Shown here: piece after piece, positions 19,275-27,286 of the stretch
How the letters are laid out: the number at the start of each line of letters is the position of its first letter
How positions within the stretch are numbered: the stretch's first letter is position 1
NCBI RefSeq assembly: GCF_000400715.1
Contig: NZ_KE007351.1
Location: forward strand, 381,530 to 445,529
Direction: 5' to 3'
DNA: 64,000 nucleotides
Source: Acinetobacter genomosp. 15BJ
GTDB lineage: Bacteria > Pseudomonadota > Gammaproteobacteria > Pseudomonadales > Moraxellaceae
Notes under the pieces: model-generated
What the model was told of the DNA's origin: nothing
The model's database searches: none
The model's input: only the letters and a program-made list of their open reading frames with translations
Translations under genes and position numbers: made by a program

Positions 19275-19502
19275 ATGATTGAGACTCTTTTACAGGCAAT
19301 TTTGCAACAAGTTGACCAACCTAAAAAAGACCTAGAAAAAAACTTACGTGCGTTACTCAGTGAAAGTATCGAAAAGTTAGACCTTGTCTCTAAACAAGAG
19401 CTTGATCGCCAAAGAACTGCTCTCAATACGGCCAATCAACGCCTGACTGAGCTGCAACAGCAAATGAAAATACTTGAAGGAATCGTTCAGAATAAAAAAT
19501 AA
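19275..19502 (+). CDS. ubiK: UbiK-type accessory factor (BMFP)
   Basis: The 75-residue helical protein has an amphipathic N terminus (IETLLQAILQQV) and a C-terminal coiled coil rich in Gln and Leu. This is the BMFP/YqiC family, whose UbiK member assists ubiquinone synthesis with UbiJ. It lies directly upstream of comM, as in other gammaproteobacteria, and was presumably co-transcribed with it. Confidence 0.82.
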   Translation: MIETLLQAILQQVDQPKKDLEKNLRALLSESIEKLDLVSKQELDRQRTALNTANQRLTELQQQMKILEGIVQNKK

Positions 19503-19571
19503 GCACCAATTCGGTGCGAACAGCACCGAAAAATGATTAAAAATAAAGCACCACAATGGAACAATAATAAG

Positions 19572-20411
19572 ATGTCTTTTGCCAAAATCTATACGAGAGG
19601 CCTATTGGGTCTGCATGCCCCACAAATTGAAGTTGAGGTTCATATCAGTTCAGGCTTGCCCTCGTTAACAATTGTGGGTCTACCTGAAGCTGCAGTTCGT
19701 GAAAGTAAAGATCGTGTCCGCTCAGCCATTATTAATAGCGGTTTTCAGTTTCCAACCAAGCGCTTAACCATTAATTTAGCGCCTGCAGATTTACCTAAAG
19801 ACGGTTCCAGACTCGACTTACCCATTGCTCTTGGTATCCTGATTGCTTCTGGACAACTTCCTGAAAACAGCACCGAAGGTTTTGAATTTATTGGTGAACT
19901 GGCACTGGATGGACATTTACGCCCGATTTCAGGGGCCTTAACCATTGCGATGGCCTGTCAACAGGCGCAACATCGCCTATTACTGCCAACTGCAAATTTG
20001 GATGAAGCCAATCAGCTGCCAGAATTTGAAGTCTATGCGGCCAATCATCTACAAGAGGTTTGTGCACATTTTTCGGGCAATTCCCAGATTCAAGCTGCAC
20101 CACAAAGAACAACCGCAGCCGCCTCCTATTATCAATTCGATCTTGCCGATGTAAAAGGACAACTTCGCCCGCGTCGTGCTTTAGAAATTGCTGCCGCAGG
20201 CGGACACTCTTTATTATTTAAAGGGCCACCTGGCACTGGTAAAACACTGTTGGCTTCACGGCTGCCCTCTATTTTGCCTCCACTCAATGCACGTGAAAAT
20301 CTAGAAGTCGCCAGTATTTACTCGGTTGCCAATGCACAACATAGCTTTGGACAACGGCCCTTTCGCGCACCTCACCATACTGCATCTGCGATTGCCTTGG
20401 TCGGTGGTGGT
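19572..20411 (+). pseudogene. comM: comM 5' fragment, interrupted by the Tn7-like island
   Basis: The first 280 codons of comM (Mg-chelatase-like AAA+ helicase that drives branch migration in natural transformation) are intact. They include the YifB N-terminal domain (GLPSLTIVGLPEAAVRESKD) and Walker A GPPGTGKT (near residue 219). Reading continues in frame into the transposon for 25 more codons and stops at 20487-20489. The true start is the ATG at 19572 (MSFAKIYTRGLLG). The remaining 215 codons lie at 40517-41164; joined across the target duplication they give a normal 495-residue ComM. The Walker B half is lost from this fragment, so it should be inactive. Confidence 0.95.
20407..20411. 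repeat. Target-site duplication, left copy (GTGGT)
   Basis: GTGGT here and at 40512-40516 flank the transposon directly. Removing one copy plus the element restores an open comM frame reading LVGGGSQPKPGE. The complement ACCAC differs by one base from the ACCGC I remember for AbaR islands in comM. Confidence 0.93.
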
Positions 20412-20416
20412 TGTCA

Positions 20417-20435
20417 TTTACCTAAATACTTGTCA
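20417..20435 (+). repeat. Left-end transposase-binding-type repeat L1
   Basis: TTTACCTAAATACTTGTCA, outermost of two tandem 19-bp copies at the left end. It matches the inverse of the right-end copies. Confidence 0.8.
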
Positions 20436-20436
20436 T

Positions 20437-20455
20437 ATTACCTAAATAGATGTCA
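20437..20455 (+). repeat. Left-end transposase-binding-type repeat L2
   Basis: ATTACCTAAATAGATGTCA, the second copy, almost identical to right-end copy R3 inverted. No third copy was found further in. Confidence 0.8.
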
Positions 20456-20485
20456 CAACCTCCAATCTTCATCAGTTGGAGGTTG
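20456..20485 (+). promoter_or_regulatory. Perfect hairpin hiding the ribosome-binding site of the TnsE-like gene
   Basis: CAACCTCCAA (20456-20465) and TTGGAGGTTG (20476-20485) are perfect 10-bp complements around a ten-base loop. The 3' arm contains the GGAGG (20478-20482) that serves the ATG at 20489, so the folded RNA would mask it. The reading frame coming from comM passes through the hairpin and ends in TAATG at the same start. There is no T-run, so a terminator role is unlikely. Confidence 0.75.
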
Positions 20486-20488
20486 CTA

Positions 20489-22261
20489 ATGAAGTTTAAT
20501 CCTTTTGCTGGTTGCCCAAGAACCACCAGCACGACCAACTTAGATATCAGCAAATTTACCAACCCTCAACTTGATAATCCAAAGTCCAAAAAACCTGCTT
20601 TTTTTAAAGACCACGAATATATTGTGATCTGGTACGGCAAAATTAAAAATAAATCACAACATCGGCATGCCCAAAAATTAGTTGAAGTGATGTTTGCTAA
20701 TATCACTGCTCTTGAGAAAGGGAAATATCAAGATTCTGGCTATCAGATTACGATTAGTTTACCGCTTGAAATCATACCCAGTATTCCCATTGGCTCAATA
20801 TGGGCGAATGGCTGCTGCATTGGGCGTTACGATTTGGAGAATATGGGTGTTACTCTGAAGAAGAATTATAAATATCAAGTCAATTATGCCCAAACTAAAA
20901 ATGGCGAAAGCCAATATGCATTTGACCCTGCACTCTACCCTGTTAGCAATATCATTAATGATGGTAACAGTTTGATTGTGGCTGAGCAGGCAGATGACCA
21001 AGGTGTTGTTCATCGCATCATAATCCACCCATTACAATTTTTTAATGCGCTCTATGGCGCATCTAAAGAAATTAACCGCATTTTATTAACCTATCTTTGG
21101 GGAGAAGGCGAAAACCCATCGGACAGCACAATTAGTCAATTGCTGCACCTGAATTATATAAACCGATCCTGCCCTGATGCGGTCTTTCTTTCTGAGAAAT
21201 TCACTAAAGGTGATGCAGTATTTTTGTACCATCTTAGAAATAGTGATTTTACTAAAAAAGTAGTTAAGGCATTAAACAGCAGGGTTTTAGCTAATCTTCA
21301 AGCCAAGAGATATAGTTATTTAAAAGTTGAGCCTTATCATAAACAACCTATTGAAATGATAATTAAAGCAGTACAGCTATCTGACGATAGTTGGCTATGC
21401 ACTCAGATTAATGCTATTTCCATGCCCGAAGGTAAGCTTGTTTATTACGATATTGCCAATTCTTTTTCAACTCTCGCTGATCAAGGTTCAGCTAAAAGTT
21501 TTCAAACAATTAAGCCAATCTATCAAAACCTCGAAACAGATGATCTAGTTGTAGAAGCAGAGCTTGGGCCTAATAACCAAAATACGGCCATATTAAGAGA
21601 AAAAGTCCAAAGCATCGGTAAAGCTAGAGAAGTCGCCAAGAATCAGAATATTGATATAGTTAAGGCATTAAATATCGGCAAAGTCATTCCTATCACCGCG
21701 CCAGAGCTTGAGAGTTATGCAACGGGCATTCAAGTGGGTACAGGCGGTCACATTGGTCGTCTACAAGCCGTTATTGATTTAGAGAGTGGACTTAAAAGTG
21801 ATACGCTTGAATCTAGCAGCGCTAATCAGCAGTTGGCAGAACTTCTTAATGATGCCAAGTCACTTAGAGGGCTAACTAAGATTGACAGCTATACCTTTAA
21901 TGAAGGCTTTCAGGGAGAAACGCTCGCTACCATGACTTATGGCAATCTGCACTCTGTATATCCTAAAACCATATTAGTCCTCAGAGTCAAAACTAACTCC
22001 AAAAATTATTTCATCATAGATTGTGAACCAACTGATAAATATAGCTCAAGTGGCCTTATCTTTAACGTGGATGATGAGCAATGGTTTTTATCAGATAACA
22101 ATCCCTTGGGGCTACGTCATCTGGTTTATCAGGTACTTGGCAATCGCGGAACATTAAGCAAAACTATGTTTAAGAACCTTGAAAGCAATGTTGCCACGTT
22201 TAACCATGTGAAAGCAGCAAGTAGCAACTGGATAAGAAATGGGATTAATAATTTAACTTAA
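20489..22261 (+). CDS. Large transposon protein, TnsE-like architecture
   Basis: The 590-residue protein is the first gene inside the left end. I see no membrane segment or classic enzyme motif. By eye its layout resembles Tn7 TnsE: an N-terminal part with YIVIWYGKIKNKSQHRH, a middle helical stretch (HPLQFFNALYGASKEINRILL), a Gly-rich GTGGHIGRLQAV segment and a C-terminal domain (about 470-590; KTILVLRVKTNSKNYFIIDC). In Tn7, TnsE directs insertion to conjugating or replicating DNA through the sliding clamp; the similarity here is weak, so this is an inference. The start is the ATG at 20489 with GGAGG six bases before it. It overlaps the stop of the comM-derived frame by one base (TAATG). It points inward, convergent with the cargo and tns genes. 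Confidence 0.55.
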   Translation: MKFNPFAGCPRTTSTTNLDISKFTNPQLDNPKSKKPAFFKDHEYIVIWYGKIKNKSQHRHAQKLVEVMFANITALEKGKYQDSGYQITISLPLEIIPSIPIGSIWANGCCIGRYDLENMGVTLKKNYKYQVNYAQTKNGESQYAFDPALYPVSNIINDGNSLIVAEQADDQGVVHRIIIHPLQFFNALYGASKEINRILLTYLWGEGENPSDSTISQLLHLNYINRSCPDAVFLSEKFTKGDAVFLYHLRNSDFTKKVVKALNSRVLANLQAKRYSYLKVEPYHKQPIEMIIKAVQLSDDSWLCTQINAISMPEGKLVYYDIANSFSTLADQGSAKSFQTIKPIYQNLETDDLVVEAELGPNNQNTAILREKVQSIGKAREVAKNQNIDIVKALNIGKVIPITAPELESYATGIQVGTGGHIGRLQAVIDLESGLKSDTLESSSANQQLAELLNDAKSLRGLTKIDSYTFNEGFQGETLATMTYGNLHSVYPKTILVLRVKTNSKNYFIIDCEPTDKYSSSGLIFNVDDEQWFLSDNNPLGLRHLVYQVLGNRGTLSKTMFKNLESNVATFNHVKAASSNWIRNGINNLT

Positions 22262-22356
22262 TTTTTAGTGTCTATTTGATCTTGAAAACTATACGCCGAT
22301 CCCTCATTGATAAACGAATTAATTTATATAACAAGGCGAAAATAATGCATTACAGT

Positions 22357-23395
22357 GGCTTTGTTGCACAAACCTATCTGTAAAGGGTTTTTCAGCGATA
22401 TAATTTTCAAATGAAGAAGCCTACACACAAAATCTACCGCACAACCAATTGGCCCGCATATAACCGAGCACTTATGAGTCGCGGAAATATTGCCATTTGG
22501 TTTGATCCTGCTATGTAATGGTATGCGCCATCAAAAGGCAAACAAGGGCGAAATCAAACCTACTCCGACGCAGCTATCCAATGCTGCTTAATGATTAAAT
22601 CCTTATTTCGTCTGTCTTTACGTATGGTTACTGGCTTTGTGCAAAGTCTGATTAAACTTTGCGGATTAAATTGGATAGCTCCAGATTACACCACGCTTTG
22701 TAGAAGACAAAAGCATATTGATATTGTAATCAGCTACCAAAAAAGTAGCGATGGGCTGCATCTACTCATGGACTCTACAGGCATGAAGTTTCTAGGTGAG
22801 GGCGAATGGAAACGTAAGAAACATCAGCCTGAATATCGTCGCCAATGGCGTAAACTAAATATTGGTATAGATGCTAAAACCCTACAAATACGAGCAGTTC
22901 AGCTTACAACCAATAATGTCAGTGATTCACAGGTGCTTGGTGATTTACTTAATCAGATTCCACAAGATGAGCAGATTAACTCTGTTTATACCGATGGAGC
23001 TTATGACACCAAGCAATGCCGTCAGGTCATTGCAGATCGGCAAGGGCATGCGGTGATTCCACCTAGAAAAAATGCGAAACAATGGAAAGATACAAAGAGT
23101 AGCTCGCTAGAGCGAAATGAATTACTTCGAACAATTAAACGTTTAGGCAGGACACTATGGAAAAAATGGTCAGGCTATCATCGGCGAAGTTTGGTTGAAA
23201 CTAAGATGCATTGCATTAAATTATTAGGAGGTAAACTCAGTGCAAGGAGTTTTGATAGCCAAGTGAATGAAATCCATGCACGTGTAGCAGTCCTTAACAG
23301 ATTTACGGAATTAGGTCGACCACTTACCCAAGTTACGCCTTAAATTTAGCTCAATTAGGGGCGCTTTGCATTTCAAATCTTTGTGCAACAAAGCC
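22357..23395 (+). mobile_element. IS5-family (IS903-group) insertion sequence, decayed
   Basis: A 1039-bp element has ends GGCTTTGTTGCACAAA and, inverted, TTTGTGCAACAAAGCC. These are typical of the IS903 group, to which Acinetobacter IS17 belongs. No 9-bp target duplication is present (flanks CATTACAGT and TCTTAGAAA differ), which points to a deletion or recombination next to the element. Its transposase gene carries an in-frame stop. Confidence 0.85.
22411..23343 (+). pseudogene. IS903-group transposase with a premature stop at codon 36
   Basis: The reading frame starts at ATG 22411 and runs to 23343 (310 codons) in one frame, interrupted by TAA at 22516-22518, most simply a CAA-to-TAA change. 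Downstream the DDE catalytic core is complete: first Asp in LLMDSTGMKF, second in VYTDGAYDTKQC, and the Y-(2)-R-(3)-E-(6)-K signature in YHRRSLVETKMHCIK. Internal initiation could give a protein lacking the N-terminal DNA-binding part. I treat it as inactive. Confidence 0.88.
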
Positions 23396-23396
23396 T

Positions 23397-23483
23397 CTTA
23401 GAAAGCATGTATTAGGTGATACTGCGGAAATAAAGGAACAAGAACTGAATGAATTTTTAGCTTTAATTAAGCGCTACGTATAA
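23397..23483 (+). pseudogene. 3' remnant of an unidentified gene cut by the IS
   Basis: Directly after the IS, 28 codons read LRKHVLGDTAEIKEQELNEF and on to a stop at 23481-23483, followed by a hairpin terminator. This looks like the helical C terminus of a protein whose front was lost when the IS and an adjoining deletion arrived. Before the IS, an ATG at 22346 with an AAGGCGAA site may be the start of the same gene. The family is unknown. Confidence 0.4.
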
Positions 23484-23490
23484 TTTAAAC

Positions 23491-23518
23491 GCACAGTTTT
23501 TAAAATAGAAAACTGTGC
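23491..23518. terminator. Hairpin terminator
   Basis: GCACAGTTTT and AAAACTGTGC form a perfect 10-bp stem around eight bases. It lies between the gene remnant (plus) and the YHYH peptide gene (minus) and could serve both. Confidence 0.65.
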
Positions 23519-23527
23519 ACTGACCTA

Positions 23528-23653
23528 TCAATGACAGTGGTAATCACCAGTTTTACTATTGGTATGACAACCCTGTGAGTTTGTTCCTCCAGAATGAGCA
23601 TTTGCATAAGTAAATGACATGCCTATAAAGCATATTAATAAAAAAAATTTCAT
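23528..23653 (-). CDS. 41-residue secreted YHYH-type Cys/His peptide
   Basis: This small gene starts with ATG at 23651-23653. The product has a signal peptide (MKFFLLICFIGMSFTYANA) and a mature part of about 22 residues, HSGGTNSQGCHTNSKTGDYH, ending CH. The HSGGT...GCHTN...GDYHCH pattern is that of the small YHYH-domain proteins found alone or fused to secreted nucleases; it could bind a metal through its Cys and His residues. GGAG lies about ten bases before the start. It is the last minus-strand gene of the metal cargo, so a periplasmic metal-binding role is plausible but inferred. Confidence 0.75.
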   Translation of the reverse strand: MKFFLLICFIGMSFTYANAHSGGTNSQGCHTNSKTGDYHCH

Positions 23654-23716
23654 CTAATCCCATCTCCAATAGTAAGAATATCAATTTGTATGATATTTAA
23701 TCAAAGCTAACACAAC

Positions 23717-24142
23717 TTAGGCCATTTTCAAATAAATCAGATAGATGAAAACATAACGAAAAAACTTGGCTATCAATACTAAAAACAGGAATTTAGAAAA
23801 TTTCTCCTTAAGCACGCCACTGACTAAGGTAATTGGATCACCGATCACTGGAACCCAGCTTAATAATAGTAAAGGTGAACCATAACGCCCATATAGGTTT
23901 TGTGCCTTTAATAACTTTTCTTCAGATACAGGAAACCATTTCTTATCTTTGTATTTTTCAACTTGTACTCCCAACCACCAATTCACGCATGAGCCTAAAA
24001 CATTTCCTAGCGTTGCTACACTTATAAGTAAAATGGCTGAATATTCTCCTAGGATTAGTATTCCAGCTAATACAGATTCGGATTGCAGAGGCAGTAATGT
24101 TGCTGCCCCAAATGCACTTAAGAATAAAAAAATATAAGCCAC
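23717..24142 (-). CDS. YqaA/DedA-like small membrane protein
   Basis: The 141-residue protein has about four hydrophobic segments and the SNARE-associated/DedA-like core: GNVLGSCVNWWLGVQVEKY, and a re-entrant-type segment around SWVPVIGDPITLVSGVL. It resembles the short YqaA family, a trimmed relative of DedA membrane proteins, whose functions are poorly known (DedA proteins include lipid flippases). It starts with GTG that shares its G with the TAG stop of the upstream MFS gene, so the two are translationally coupled. Its presence in the metal cargo is unexplained. Confidence 0.75.
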   Translation of the reverse strand: MAYIFLFLSAFGAATLLPLQSESVLAGILILGEYSAILLISVATLGNVLGSCVNWWLGVQVEKYKDKKWFPVSEEKLLKAQNLYGRYGSPLLLLSWVPVIGDPITLVSGVLKEKFSKFLFLVLIAKFFRYVFIYLIYLKMA

Positions 24143-25449
24143 TATTTAGGCCAATGCTGGTGATATCTATCAATCATAAATTCATGCTCATGCTTACCTT
24201 TATGATTGTGCTGCAATAAATGCTCGTGGTCCTGCGGTAAATCAGGATGAGTATGCTCTAGAATTAAATCATCTTTTCTTGGCCAGATAACAAATGCGAC
24301 GACCATGGATACGAGGGCAATGAATGCCATAGGCACAAAAGTAATCAATGTTCCAAAGTTTGTACTTAACCAGCCCACTAATGGATAAGTGATTAACCAA
24401 CAAGCATGGGAAAATGCAAATTGAGCTGCAAATAGTGCTGCCCGGTTTTCACTTGAGGCAGACTTTCTAATAAGACGTCCAGTGGGTGTTTGAGAAACCG
24501 AATAACCAATGCCTAATATAAACCAAAGTGCTAATAACCAAGCATAGGTAGAAATAAAGTAGCCACTCAGTAATCCAACGACGAGAACCACAGTCCCTGA
24601 AAGCATGACAGCTCTATCATTCAATTTATCTAATATTTTTGGCAATGCAAATGCAGCAAGCATTGAACCTAATCCAAATAAACCAAATGCCCATGTCGTC
24701 GCTTTTTCCGTCAAGCCAAAGGTCGTTTGAACAAGAACGACTGTATTTACGATAACGACTGCACTGGCTGAAGCAATAGCGAGATTTAAAGCTAACAATG
24801 CTTTTAAACGAGGTGTTCTGAAATATATTTTTGCGCCTTGTTTGATCCGGTTATATACCCCGATAAACTCAGGCATTTTCGCATTTGGTAATTTTGCACT
24901 GACTACAAATAATGCTGAACCGATAAATCCAACCACAGTTCCCAAAAACAAGTTGTGATAACTCATCACTGTGAGTAATAAACCTGCAAGCATCGGGCTT
25001 ATAATGTTTTCCAGATCGTAGGCTAAACGAGACAGAGATAAAGCCTTTGTATACTCTTCTTCTATGGGTAAAACTTCCGGGATCATGGCCTGGAATGTTG
25101 GGGTAAAAGCGGCTGAAGCAGACTGTAGAATAAAAATCAAAATATAGATTTGCCAGATTTGAGTCACGAAAGGCAGACACAATGCGGTTAAAGCTCGAAT
25201 GACATCTAAGCCCACCAAAACTTTTTTTCTCGGTAATCTTTCAGCAAATGCGGAAGCAATGGGTGCGACCCCAATATAAGCAATCATTTTAATTGCCAAG
25301 GCAATACCCAGGACCTGCGCTGCCTGCCCTTTTGCGATGTCGTAAGCCTGCAAGGCTAGAGCAATAGTAATGAGTCCCGTACCAATCAAAGCGATAACTT
25401 GAGCTAAGAACAAATGCCGATATGTTATGTTTTTTAATACTTCTAGCAT
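24142..25449 (-). CDS. MFS transporter with His-rich C-terminal tail
   Basis: The 435-residue major-facilitator protein has about 12 membrane segments and the loop motif ERLPRKKVLVGLDVIRAL. Its last 40 residues form a His-rich cytosolic tail (LEHTHPDLPQDHEHLLQHNH, then KGKHEHEF), a pattern suited to binding transition metals. It belongs to the MFS group with TIGR00900-like H+ antiporters; a metal-efflux role is inferred from the tail and the czc neighbours. It overlaps the next gene by one base at TAGTG. A 26-bp hairpin lies just upstream at 25496-25521. Confidence 0.75.
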   Translation of the reverse strand: MLEVLKNITYRHLFLAQVIALIGTGLITIALALQAYDIAKGQAAQVLGIALAIKMIAYIGVAPIASAFAERLPRKKVLVGLDVIRALTALCLPFVTQIWQIYILIFILQSASAAFTPTFQAMIPEVLPIEEEYTKALSLSRLAYDLENIISPMLAGLLLTVMSYHNLFLGTVVGFIGSALFVVSAKLPNAKMPEFIGVYNRIKQGAKIYFRTPRLKALLALNLAIASASAVVIVNTVVLVQTTFGLTEKATTWAFGLFGLGSMLAAFALPKILDKLNDRAVMLSGTVVLVVGLLSGYFISTYAWLLALWFILGIGYSVSQTPTGRLIRKSASSENRAALFAAQFAFSHACWLITYPLVGWLSTNFGTLITFVPMAFIALVSMVVAFVIWPRKDDLILEHTHPDLPQDHEHLLQHNHKGKHEHEFMIDRYHQHWPK

Positions 25450-25495
25450 TTTAGGGACTCCTTATTTAAAACCTAACTTTTATGCCATACAGGTT

Positions 25496-25521
25496 CCAGA
25501 TGAGGCTTAGGCCTCATCTGG
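25496..25521. promoter_or_regulatory. Perfect 11-bp hairpin between cargo genes
   Basis: CCAGATGAGGC and GCCTCATCTGG surround TTAG. The hairpin lies between the membrane-anchor gene and the MFS gene, within one run of minus-strand genes. No clear T-run follows on the minus strand, so it may be an RNA-processing or attenuation site rather than a simple terminator. Confidence 0.5.
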
Positions 25522-25532
25522 AATTCCAAAAA

Positions 25533-26171
25533 TTAAAAGACCTTTTTCATTTCACTGAATTGACCTTCAATATTCAAAGTTACAGTCACTGGATTTTCTG
25601 TTCTGTTTCGCCAGAACCAGCCATGCTTTCCGTCAAATGCAGCAGTCAATGTGCCAGATTGCTCAGTTTCATTTTTACCTTTACCGTAACCATGATAAAA
25701 GTCTTTTGGCGCATTTACAGGATCGCCATGGGTATCATAGTTCAGACCACCACCTGAAGATTTCCAATCAAAGCTTACACTTGCATCTTTAGGCATAGCC
25801 AACTTAACTTCAGTTGCCTGGTTAGGTTTTAATTCGATAGAGATCGATTCTTTCTTAATAGCGGGCATTGTATTTGAGCTATCATTTGTTACAGCAGCCT
25901 GAGCAACCGAACTATTAGCAGTATTTACTGAAGGGATCTGAGGGGTCTCTCCCATTCCATTCTCTGATTCAGCCGCTAAAGATTGCTTGATTTCCCCCAT
26001 TTTGGTTAAACCCAAAACTTTACCTACACCAGTAGGGTCAATAGCGTATTCGGCTGGCATTACACAAGTCACAAGAACAACAACGGCACTCACCGCAGCA
26101 ACCACAGTGGATTTAATCAGTTTCTTTGAAGAGGGTAATTCAACATCTTTTGGAATTTCAGCGTTAAACAT
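25533..26171 (-). CDS. Membrane-anchored periplasmic protein of metal-resistance clusters
   Basis: The 212-residue protein has a short cytosolic start, one membrane helix (about 20-42) and a Ser/Asn/Thr-rich linker. A compact C-terminal domain (about 120-212) is rich in Gly, His and aromatic residues: FDWKSSGGGLNYDTHGDP and FYHGYGKGKNE followed by AAFDGKHGWFWRNRT. This looks like the family annotated only as 'transmembrane anchor protein', found beside HupE-like and czc genes. The domain's single Trp/His-rich face might bind a ligand or metal; no function is established. It lies 11 bases downstream of the HupE-like gene. Confidence 0.65.
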   Translation of the reverse strand: MFNAEIPKDVELPSSKKLIKSTVVAAVSAVVVLVTCVMPAEYAIDPTGVGKVLGLTKMGEIKQSLAAESENGMGETPQIPSVNTANSSVAQAAVTNDSSNTMPAIKKESISIELKPNQATEVKLAMPKDASVSFDWKSSGGGLNYDTHGDPVNAPKDFYHGYGKGKNETEQSGTLTAAFDGKHGWFWRNRTENPVTVTLNIEGQFSEMKKVF

Positions 26172-26182
26172 AATTTAGATCC

Positions 26183-26896
26183 TTATTGTGTAATGAAGCC
26201 AGTGAGTTGGTAGCCAACAAGTAGAAAACCAAGGAACATCAAGAAGACATTGCTTTGATATGCTGTTTTGAAGAAATAAGGGGTTTTTCTCCACATCGTC
26301 ATAAGCAGTAAAATGATGGCTAATGCCATGAGTTGCCCTAATTCGACCCCGATGTTGAAAGAGATCAGATTCGCAAGCAGGCCATCATCTGGCACTTCAT
26401 ATTCCTGAATTTTTACAGCTAAACCAAAGCCGTGAATCAAACCAAAAATCAGCGTGGCAATTTTTGTATTGGGCTGGAATCCAAACCAGCGCTGATAAGC
26501 ACCTAAATTATCTAAAGCTTTATAAACAATAGAAAAACCAATGATTGCATCAATAATGTATGCATTCATCGAAATGTTGTAATACACCCCTATCAGCATG
26601 GTAACTGAGTGACCGATGGCGAACAGGCTGACATACAAACCAATATCTTTCATACGGTATAAGAAGAAAATAATACCGACCAGAAATAATAAATGGTCAT
26701 AACCTGTAACCATGTGTTTGGCGCCCAGATAAATAAAGGGGATCACATGAACACCGTAGATTTCCTGTATATAGCCTTTGTCACCCTCTGCAACTCCATG
26801 AGCAAAAAGTGCAGGACTTATCAAGACCATACATAAAGCAATCAACAGCTTTAAATAGGTTTTGAGCTTCACATAATGTGAATCAATAATTTGCAT
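26183..26896 (-). CDS. HupE/UreJ-family membrane protein
   Basis: The 237-residue protein has a signal-like first segment (about 12-33) and about six further hydrophobic helices. Conserved His motifs are GAKHMVTGYDHLLFLVG, FAIGHSVTM and GLIHGFGLA, and the family's FNIGVELGQ is near residue 190. HupE/UreJ proteins are secondary transporters linked with nickel or cobalt; the His-lined core supports a metal substrate. Placement between czcA and the anchor protein suggests a part in the same metal response, but the direction of transport is unknown. Confidence 0.78.
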   Translation of the reverse strand: MQIIDSHYVKLKTYLKLLIALCMVLISPALFAHGVAEGDKGYIQEIYGVHVIPFIYLGAKHMVTGYDHLLFLVGIIFFLYRMKDIGLYVSLFAIGHSVTMLIGVYYNISMNAYIIDAIIGFSIVYKALDNLGAYQRWFGFQPNTKIATLIFGLIHGFGLAVKIQEYEVPDDGLLANLISFNIGVELGQLMALAIILLLMTMWRKTPYFFKTAYQSNVFLMFLGFLLVGYQLTGFITQ

Positions 26897-26936
26897 CTAA
26901 ATCAAACTCCAAAAATTAAAAAATGGTTCAAAAAAC

Positions 26937-27275
26937 TCATGATTTTTTTGGAGGTTTAAAAATACGACTTGCAAGCAATAGAGCGTATTTCTTCGTACGG
27001 TCAAATATTTGCGCACCTAACAGAAGCAAGATGAGTGCTATTTCTTTGAGAGATGCAACATTAGAAAAATGTTCGTAATAGGTATCTTGATGATGATGTG
27101 AATGTTGCTGATTTACCTCATGATGATGAGTATGAATCACATCTACATAGGCATGCTCTTGAAAGCGGTTTTCAGTCGCATGCTCGTTAAAATGCAGACA
27201 TAGTGCAAGACTGATGATGCAAACCAGCCACATCATCACATATCTCATTTTTGAATCTTGCACTATTGCCATCAT
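26937..27275 (-). CDS. Small His-rich membrane protein of the czc cluster
   Basis: The 112-residue protein has an N-terminal hydrophobic segment (about 10-28), a central loop with His clusters (HTHHHEVNQQHSHHH), and a second hydrophobic segment (about 75-90) before a basic end. The order signal/helix, His-rich loop, helix, basic tail is the same as in the protein at 33162-33608, so the two may be related. A periplasmic metal-buffer or chaperone role is inferred. It starts 11 bases downstream of the czcA stop, with GAGAAG ahead of it. Confidence 0.65.
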   Translation of the reverse strand: MMAIVQDSKMRYVMMWLVCIISLALCLHFNEHATENRFQEHAYVDVIHTHHHEVNQQHSHHHQDTYYEHFSNVASLKEIALILLLLGAQIFDRTKKYALLLASRIFKPPKKS

Positions 27276-27286
27276 ATTGAACTTCT

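Noticed and set aside
20456..20485. Left-end hairpin as a rho-independent terminator
   Set aside because: There is no T-run after it, and the ribosome-binding site and start codon of the next gene follow at once.
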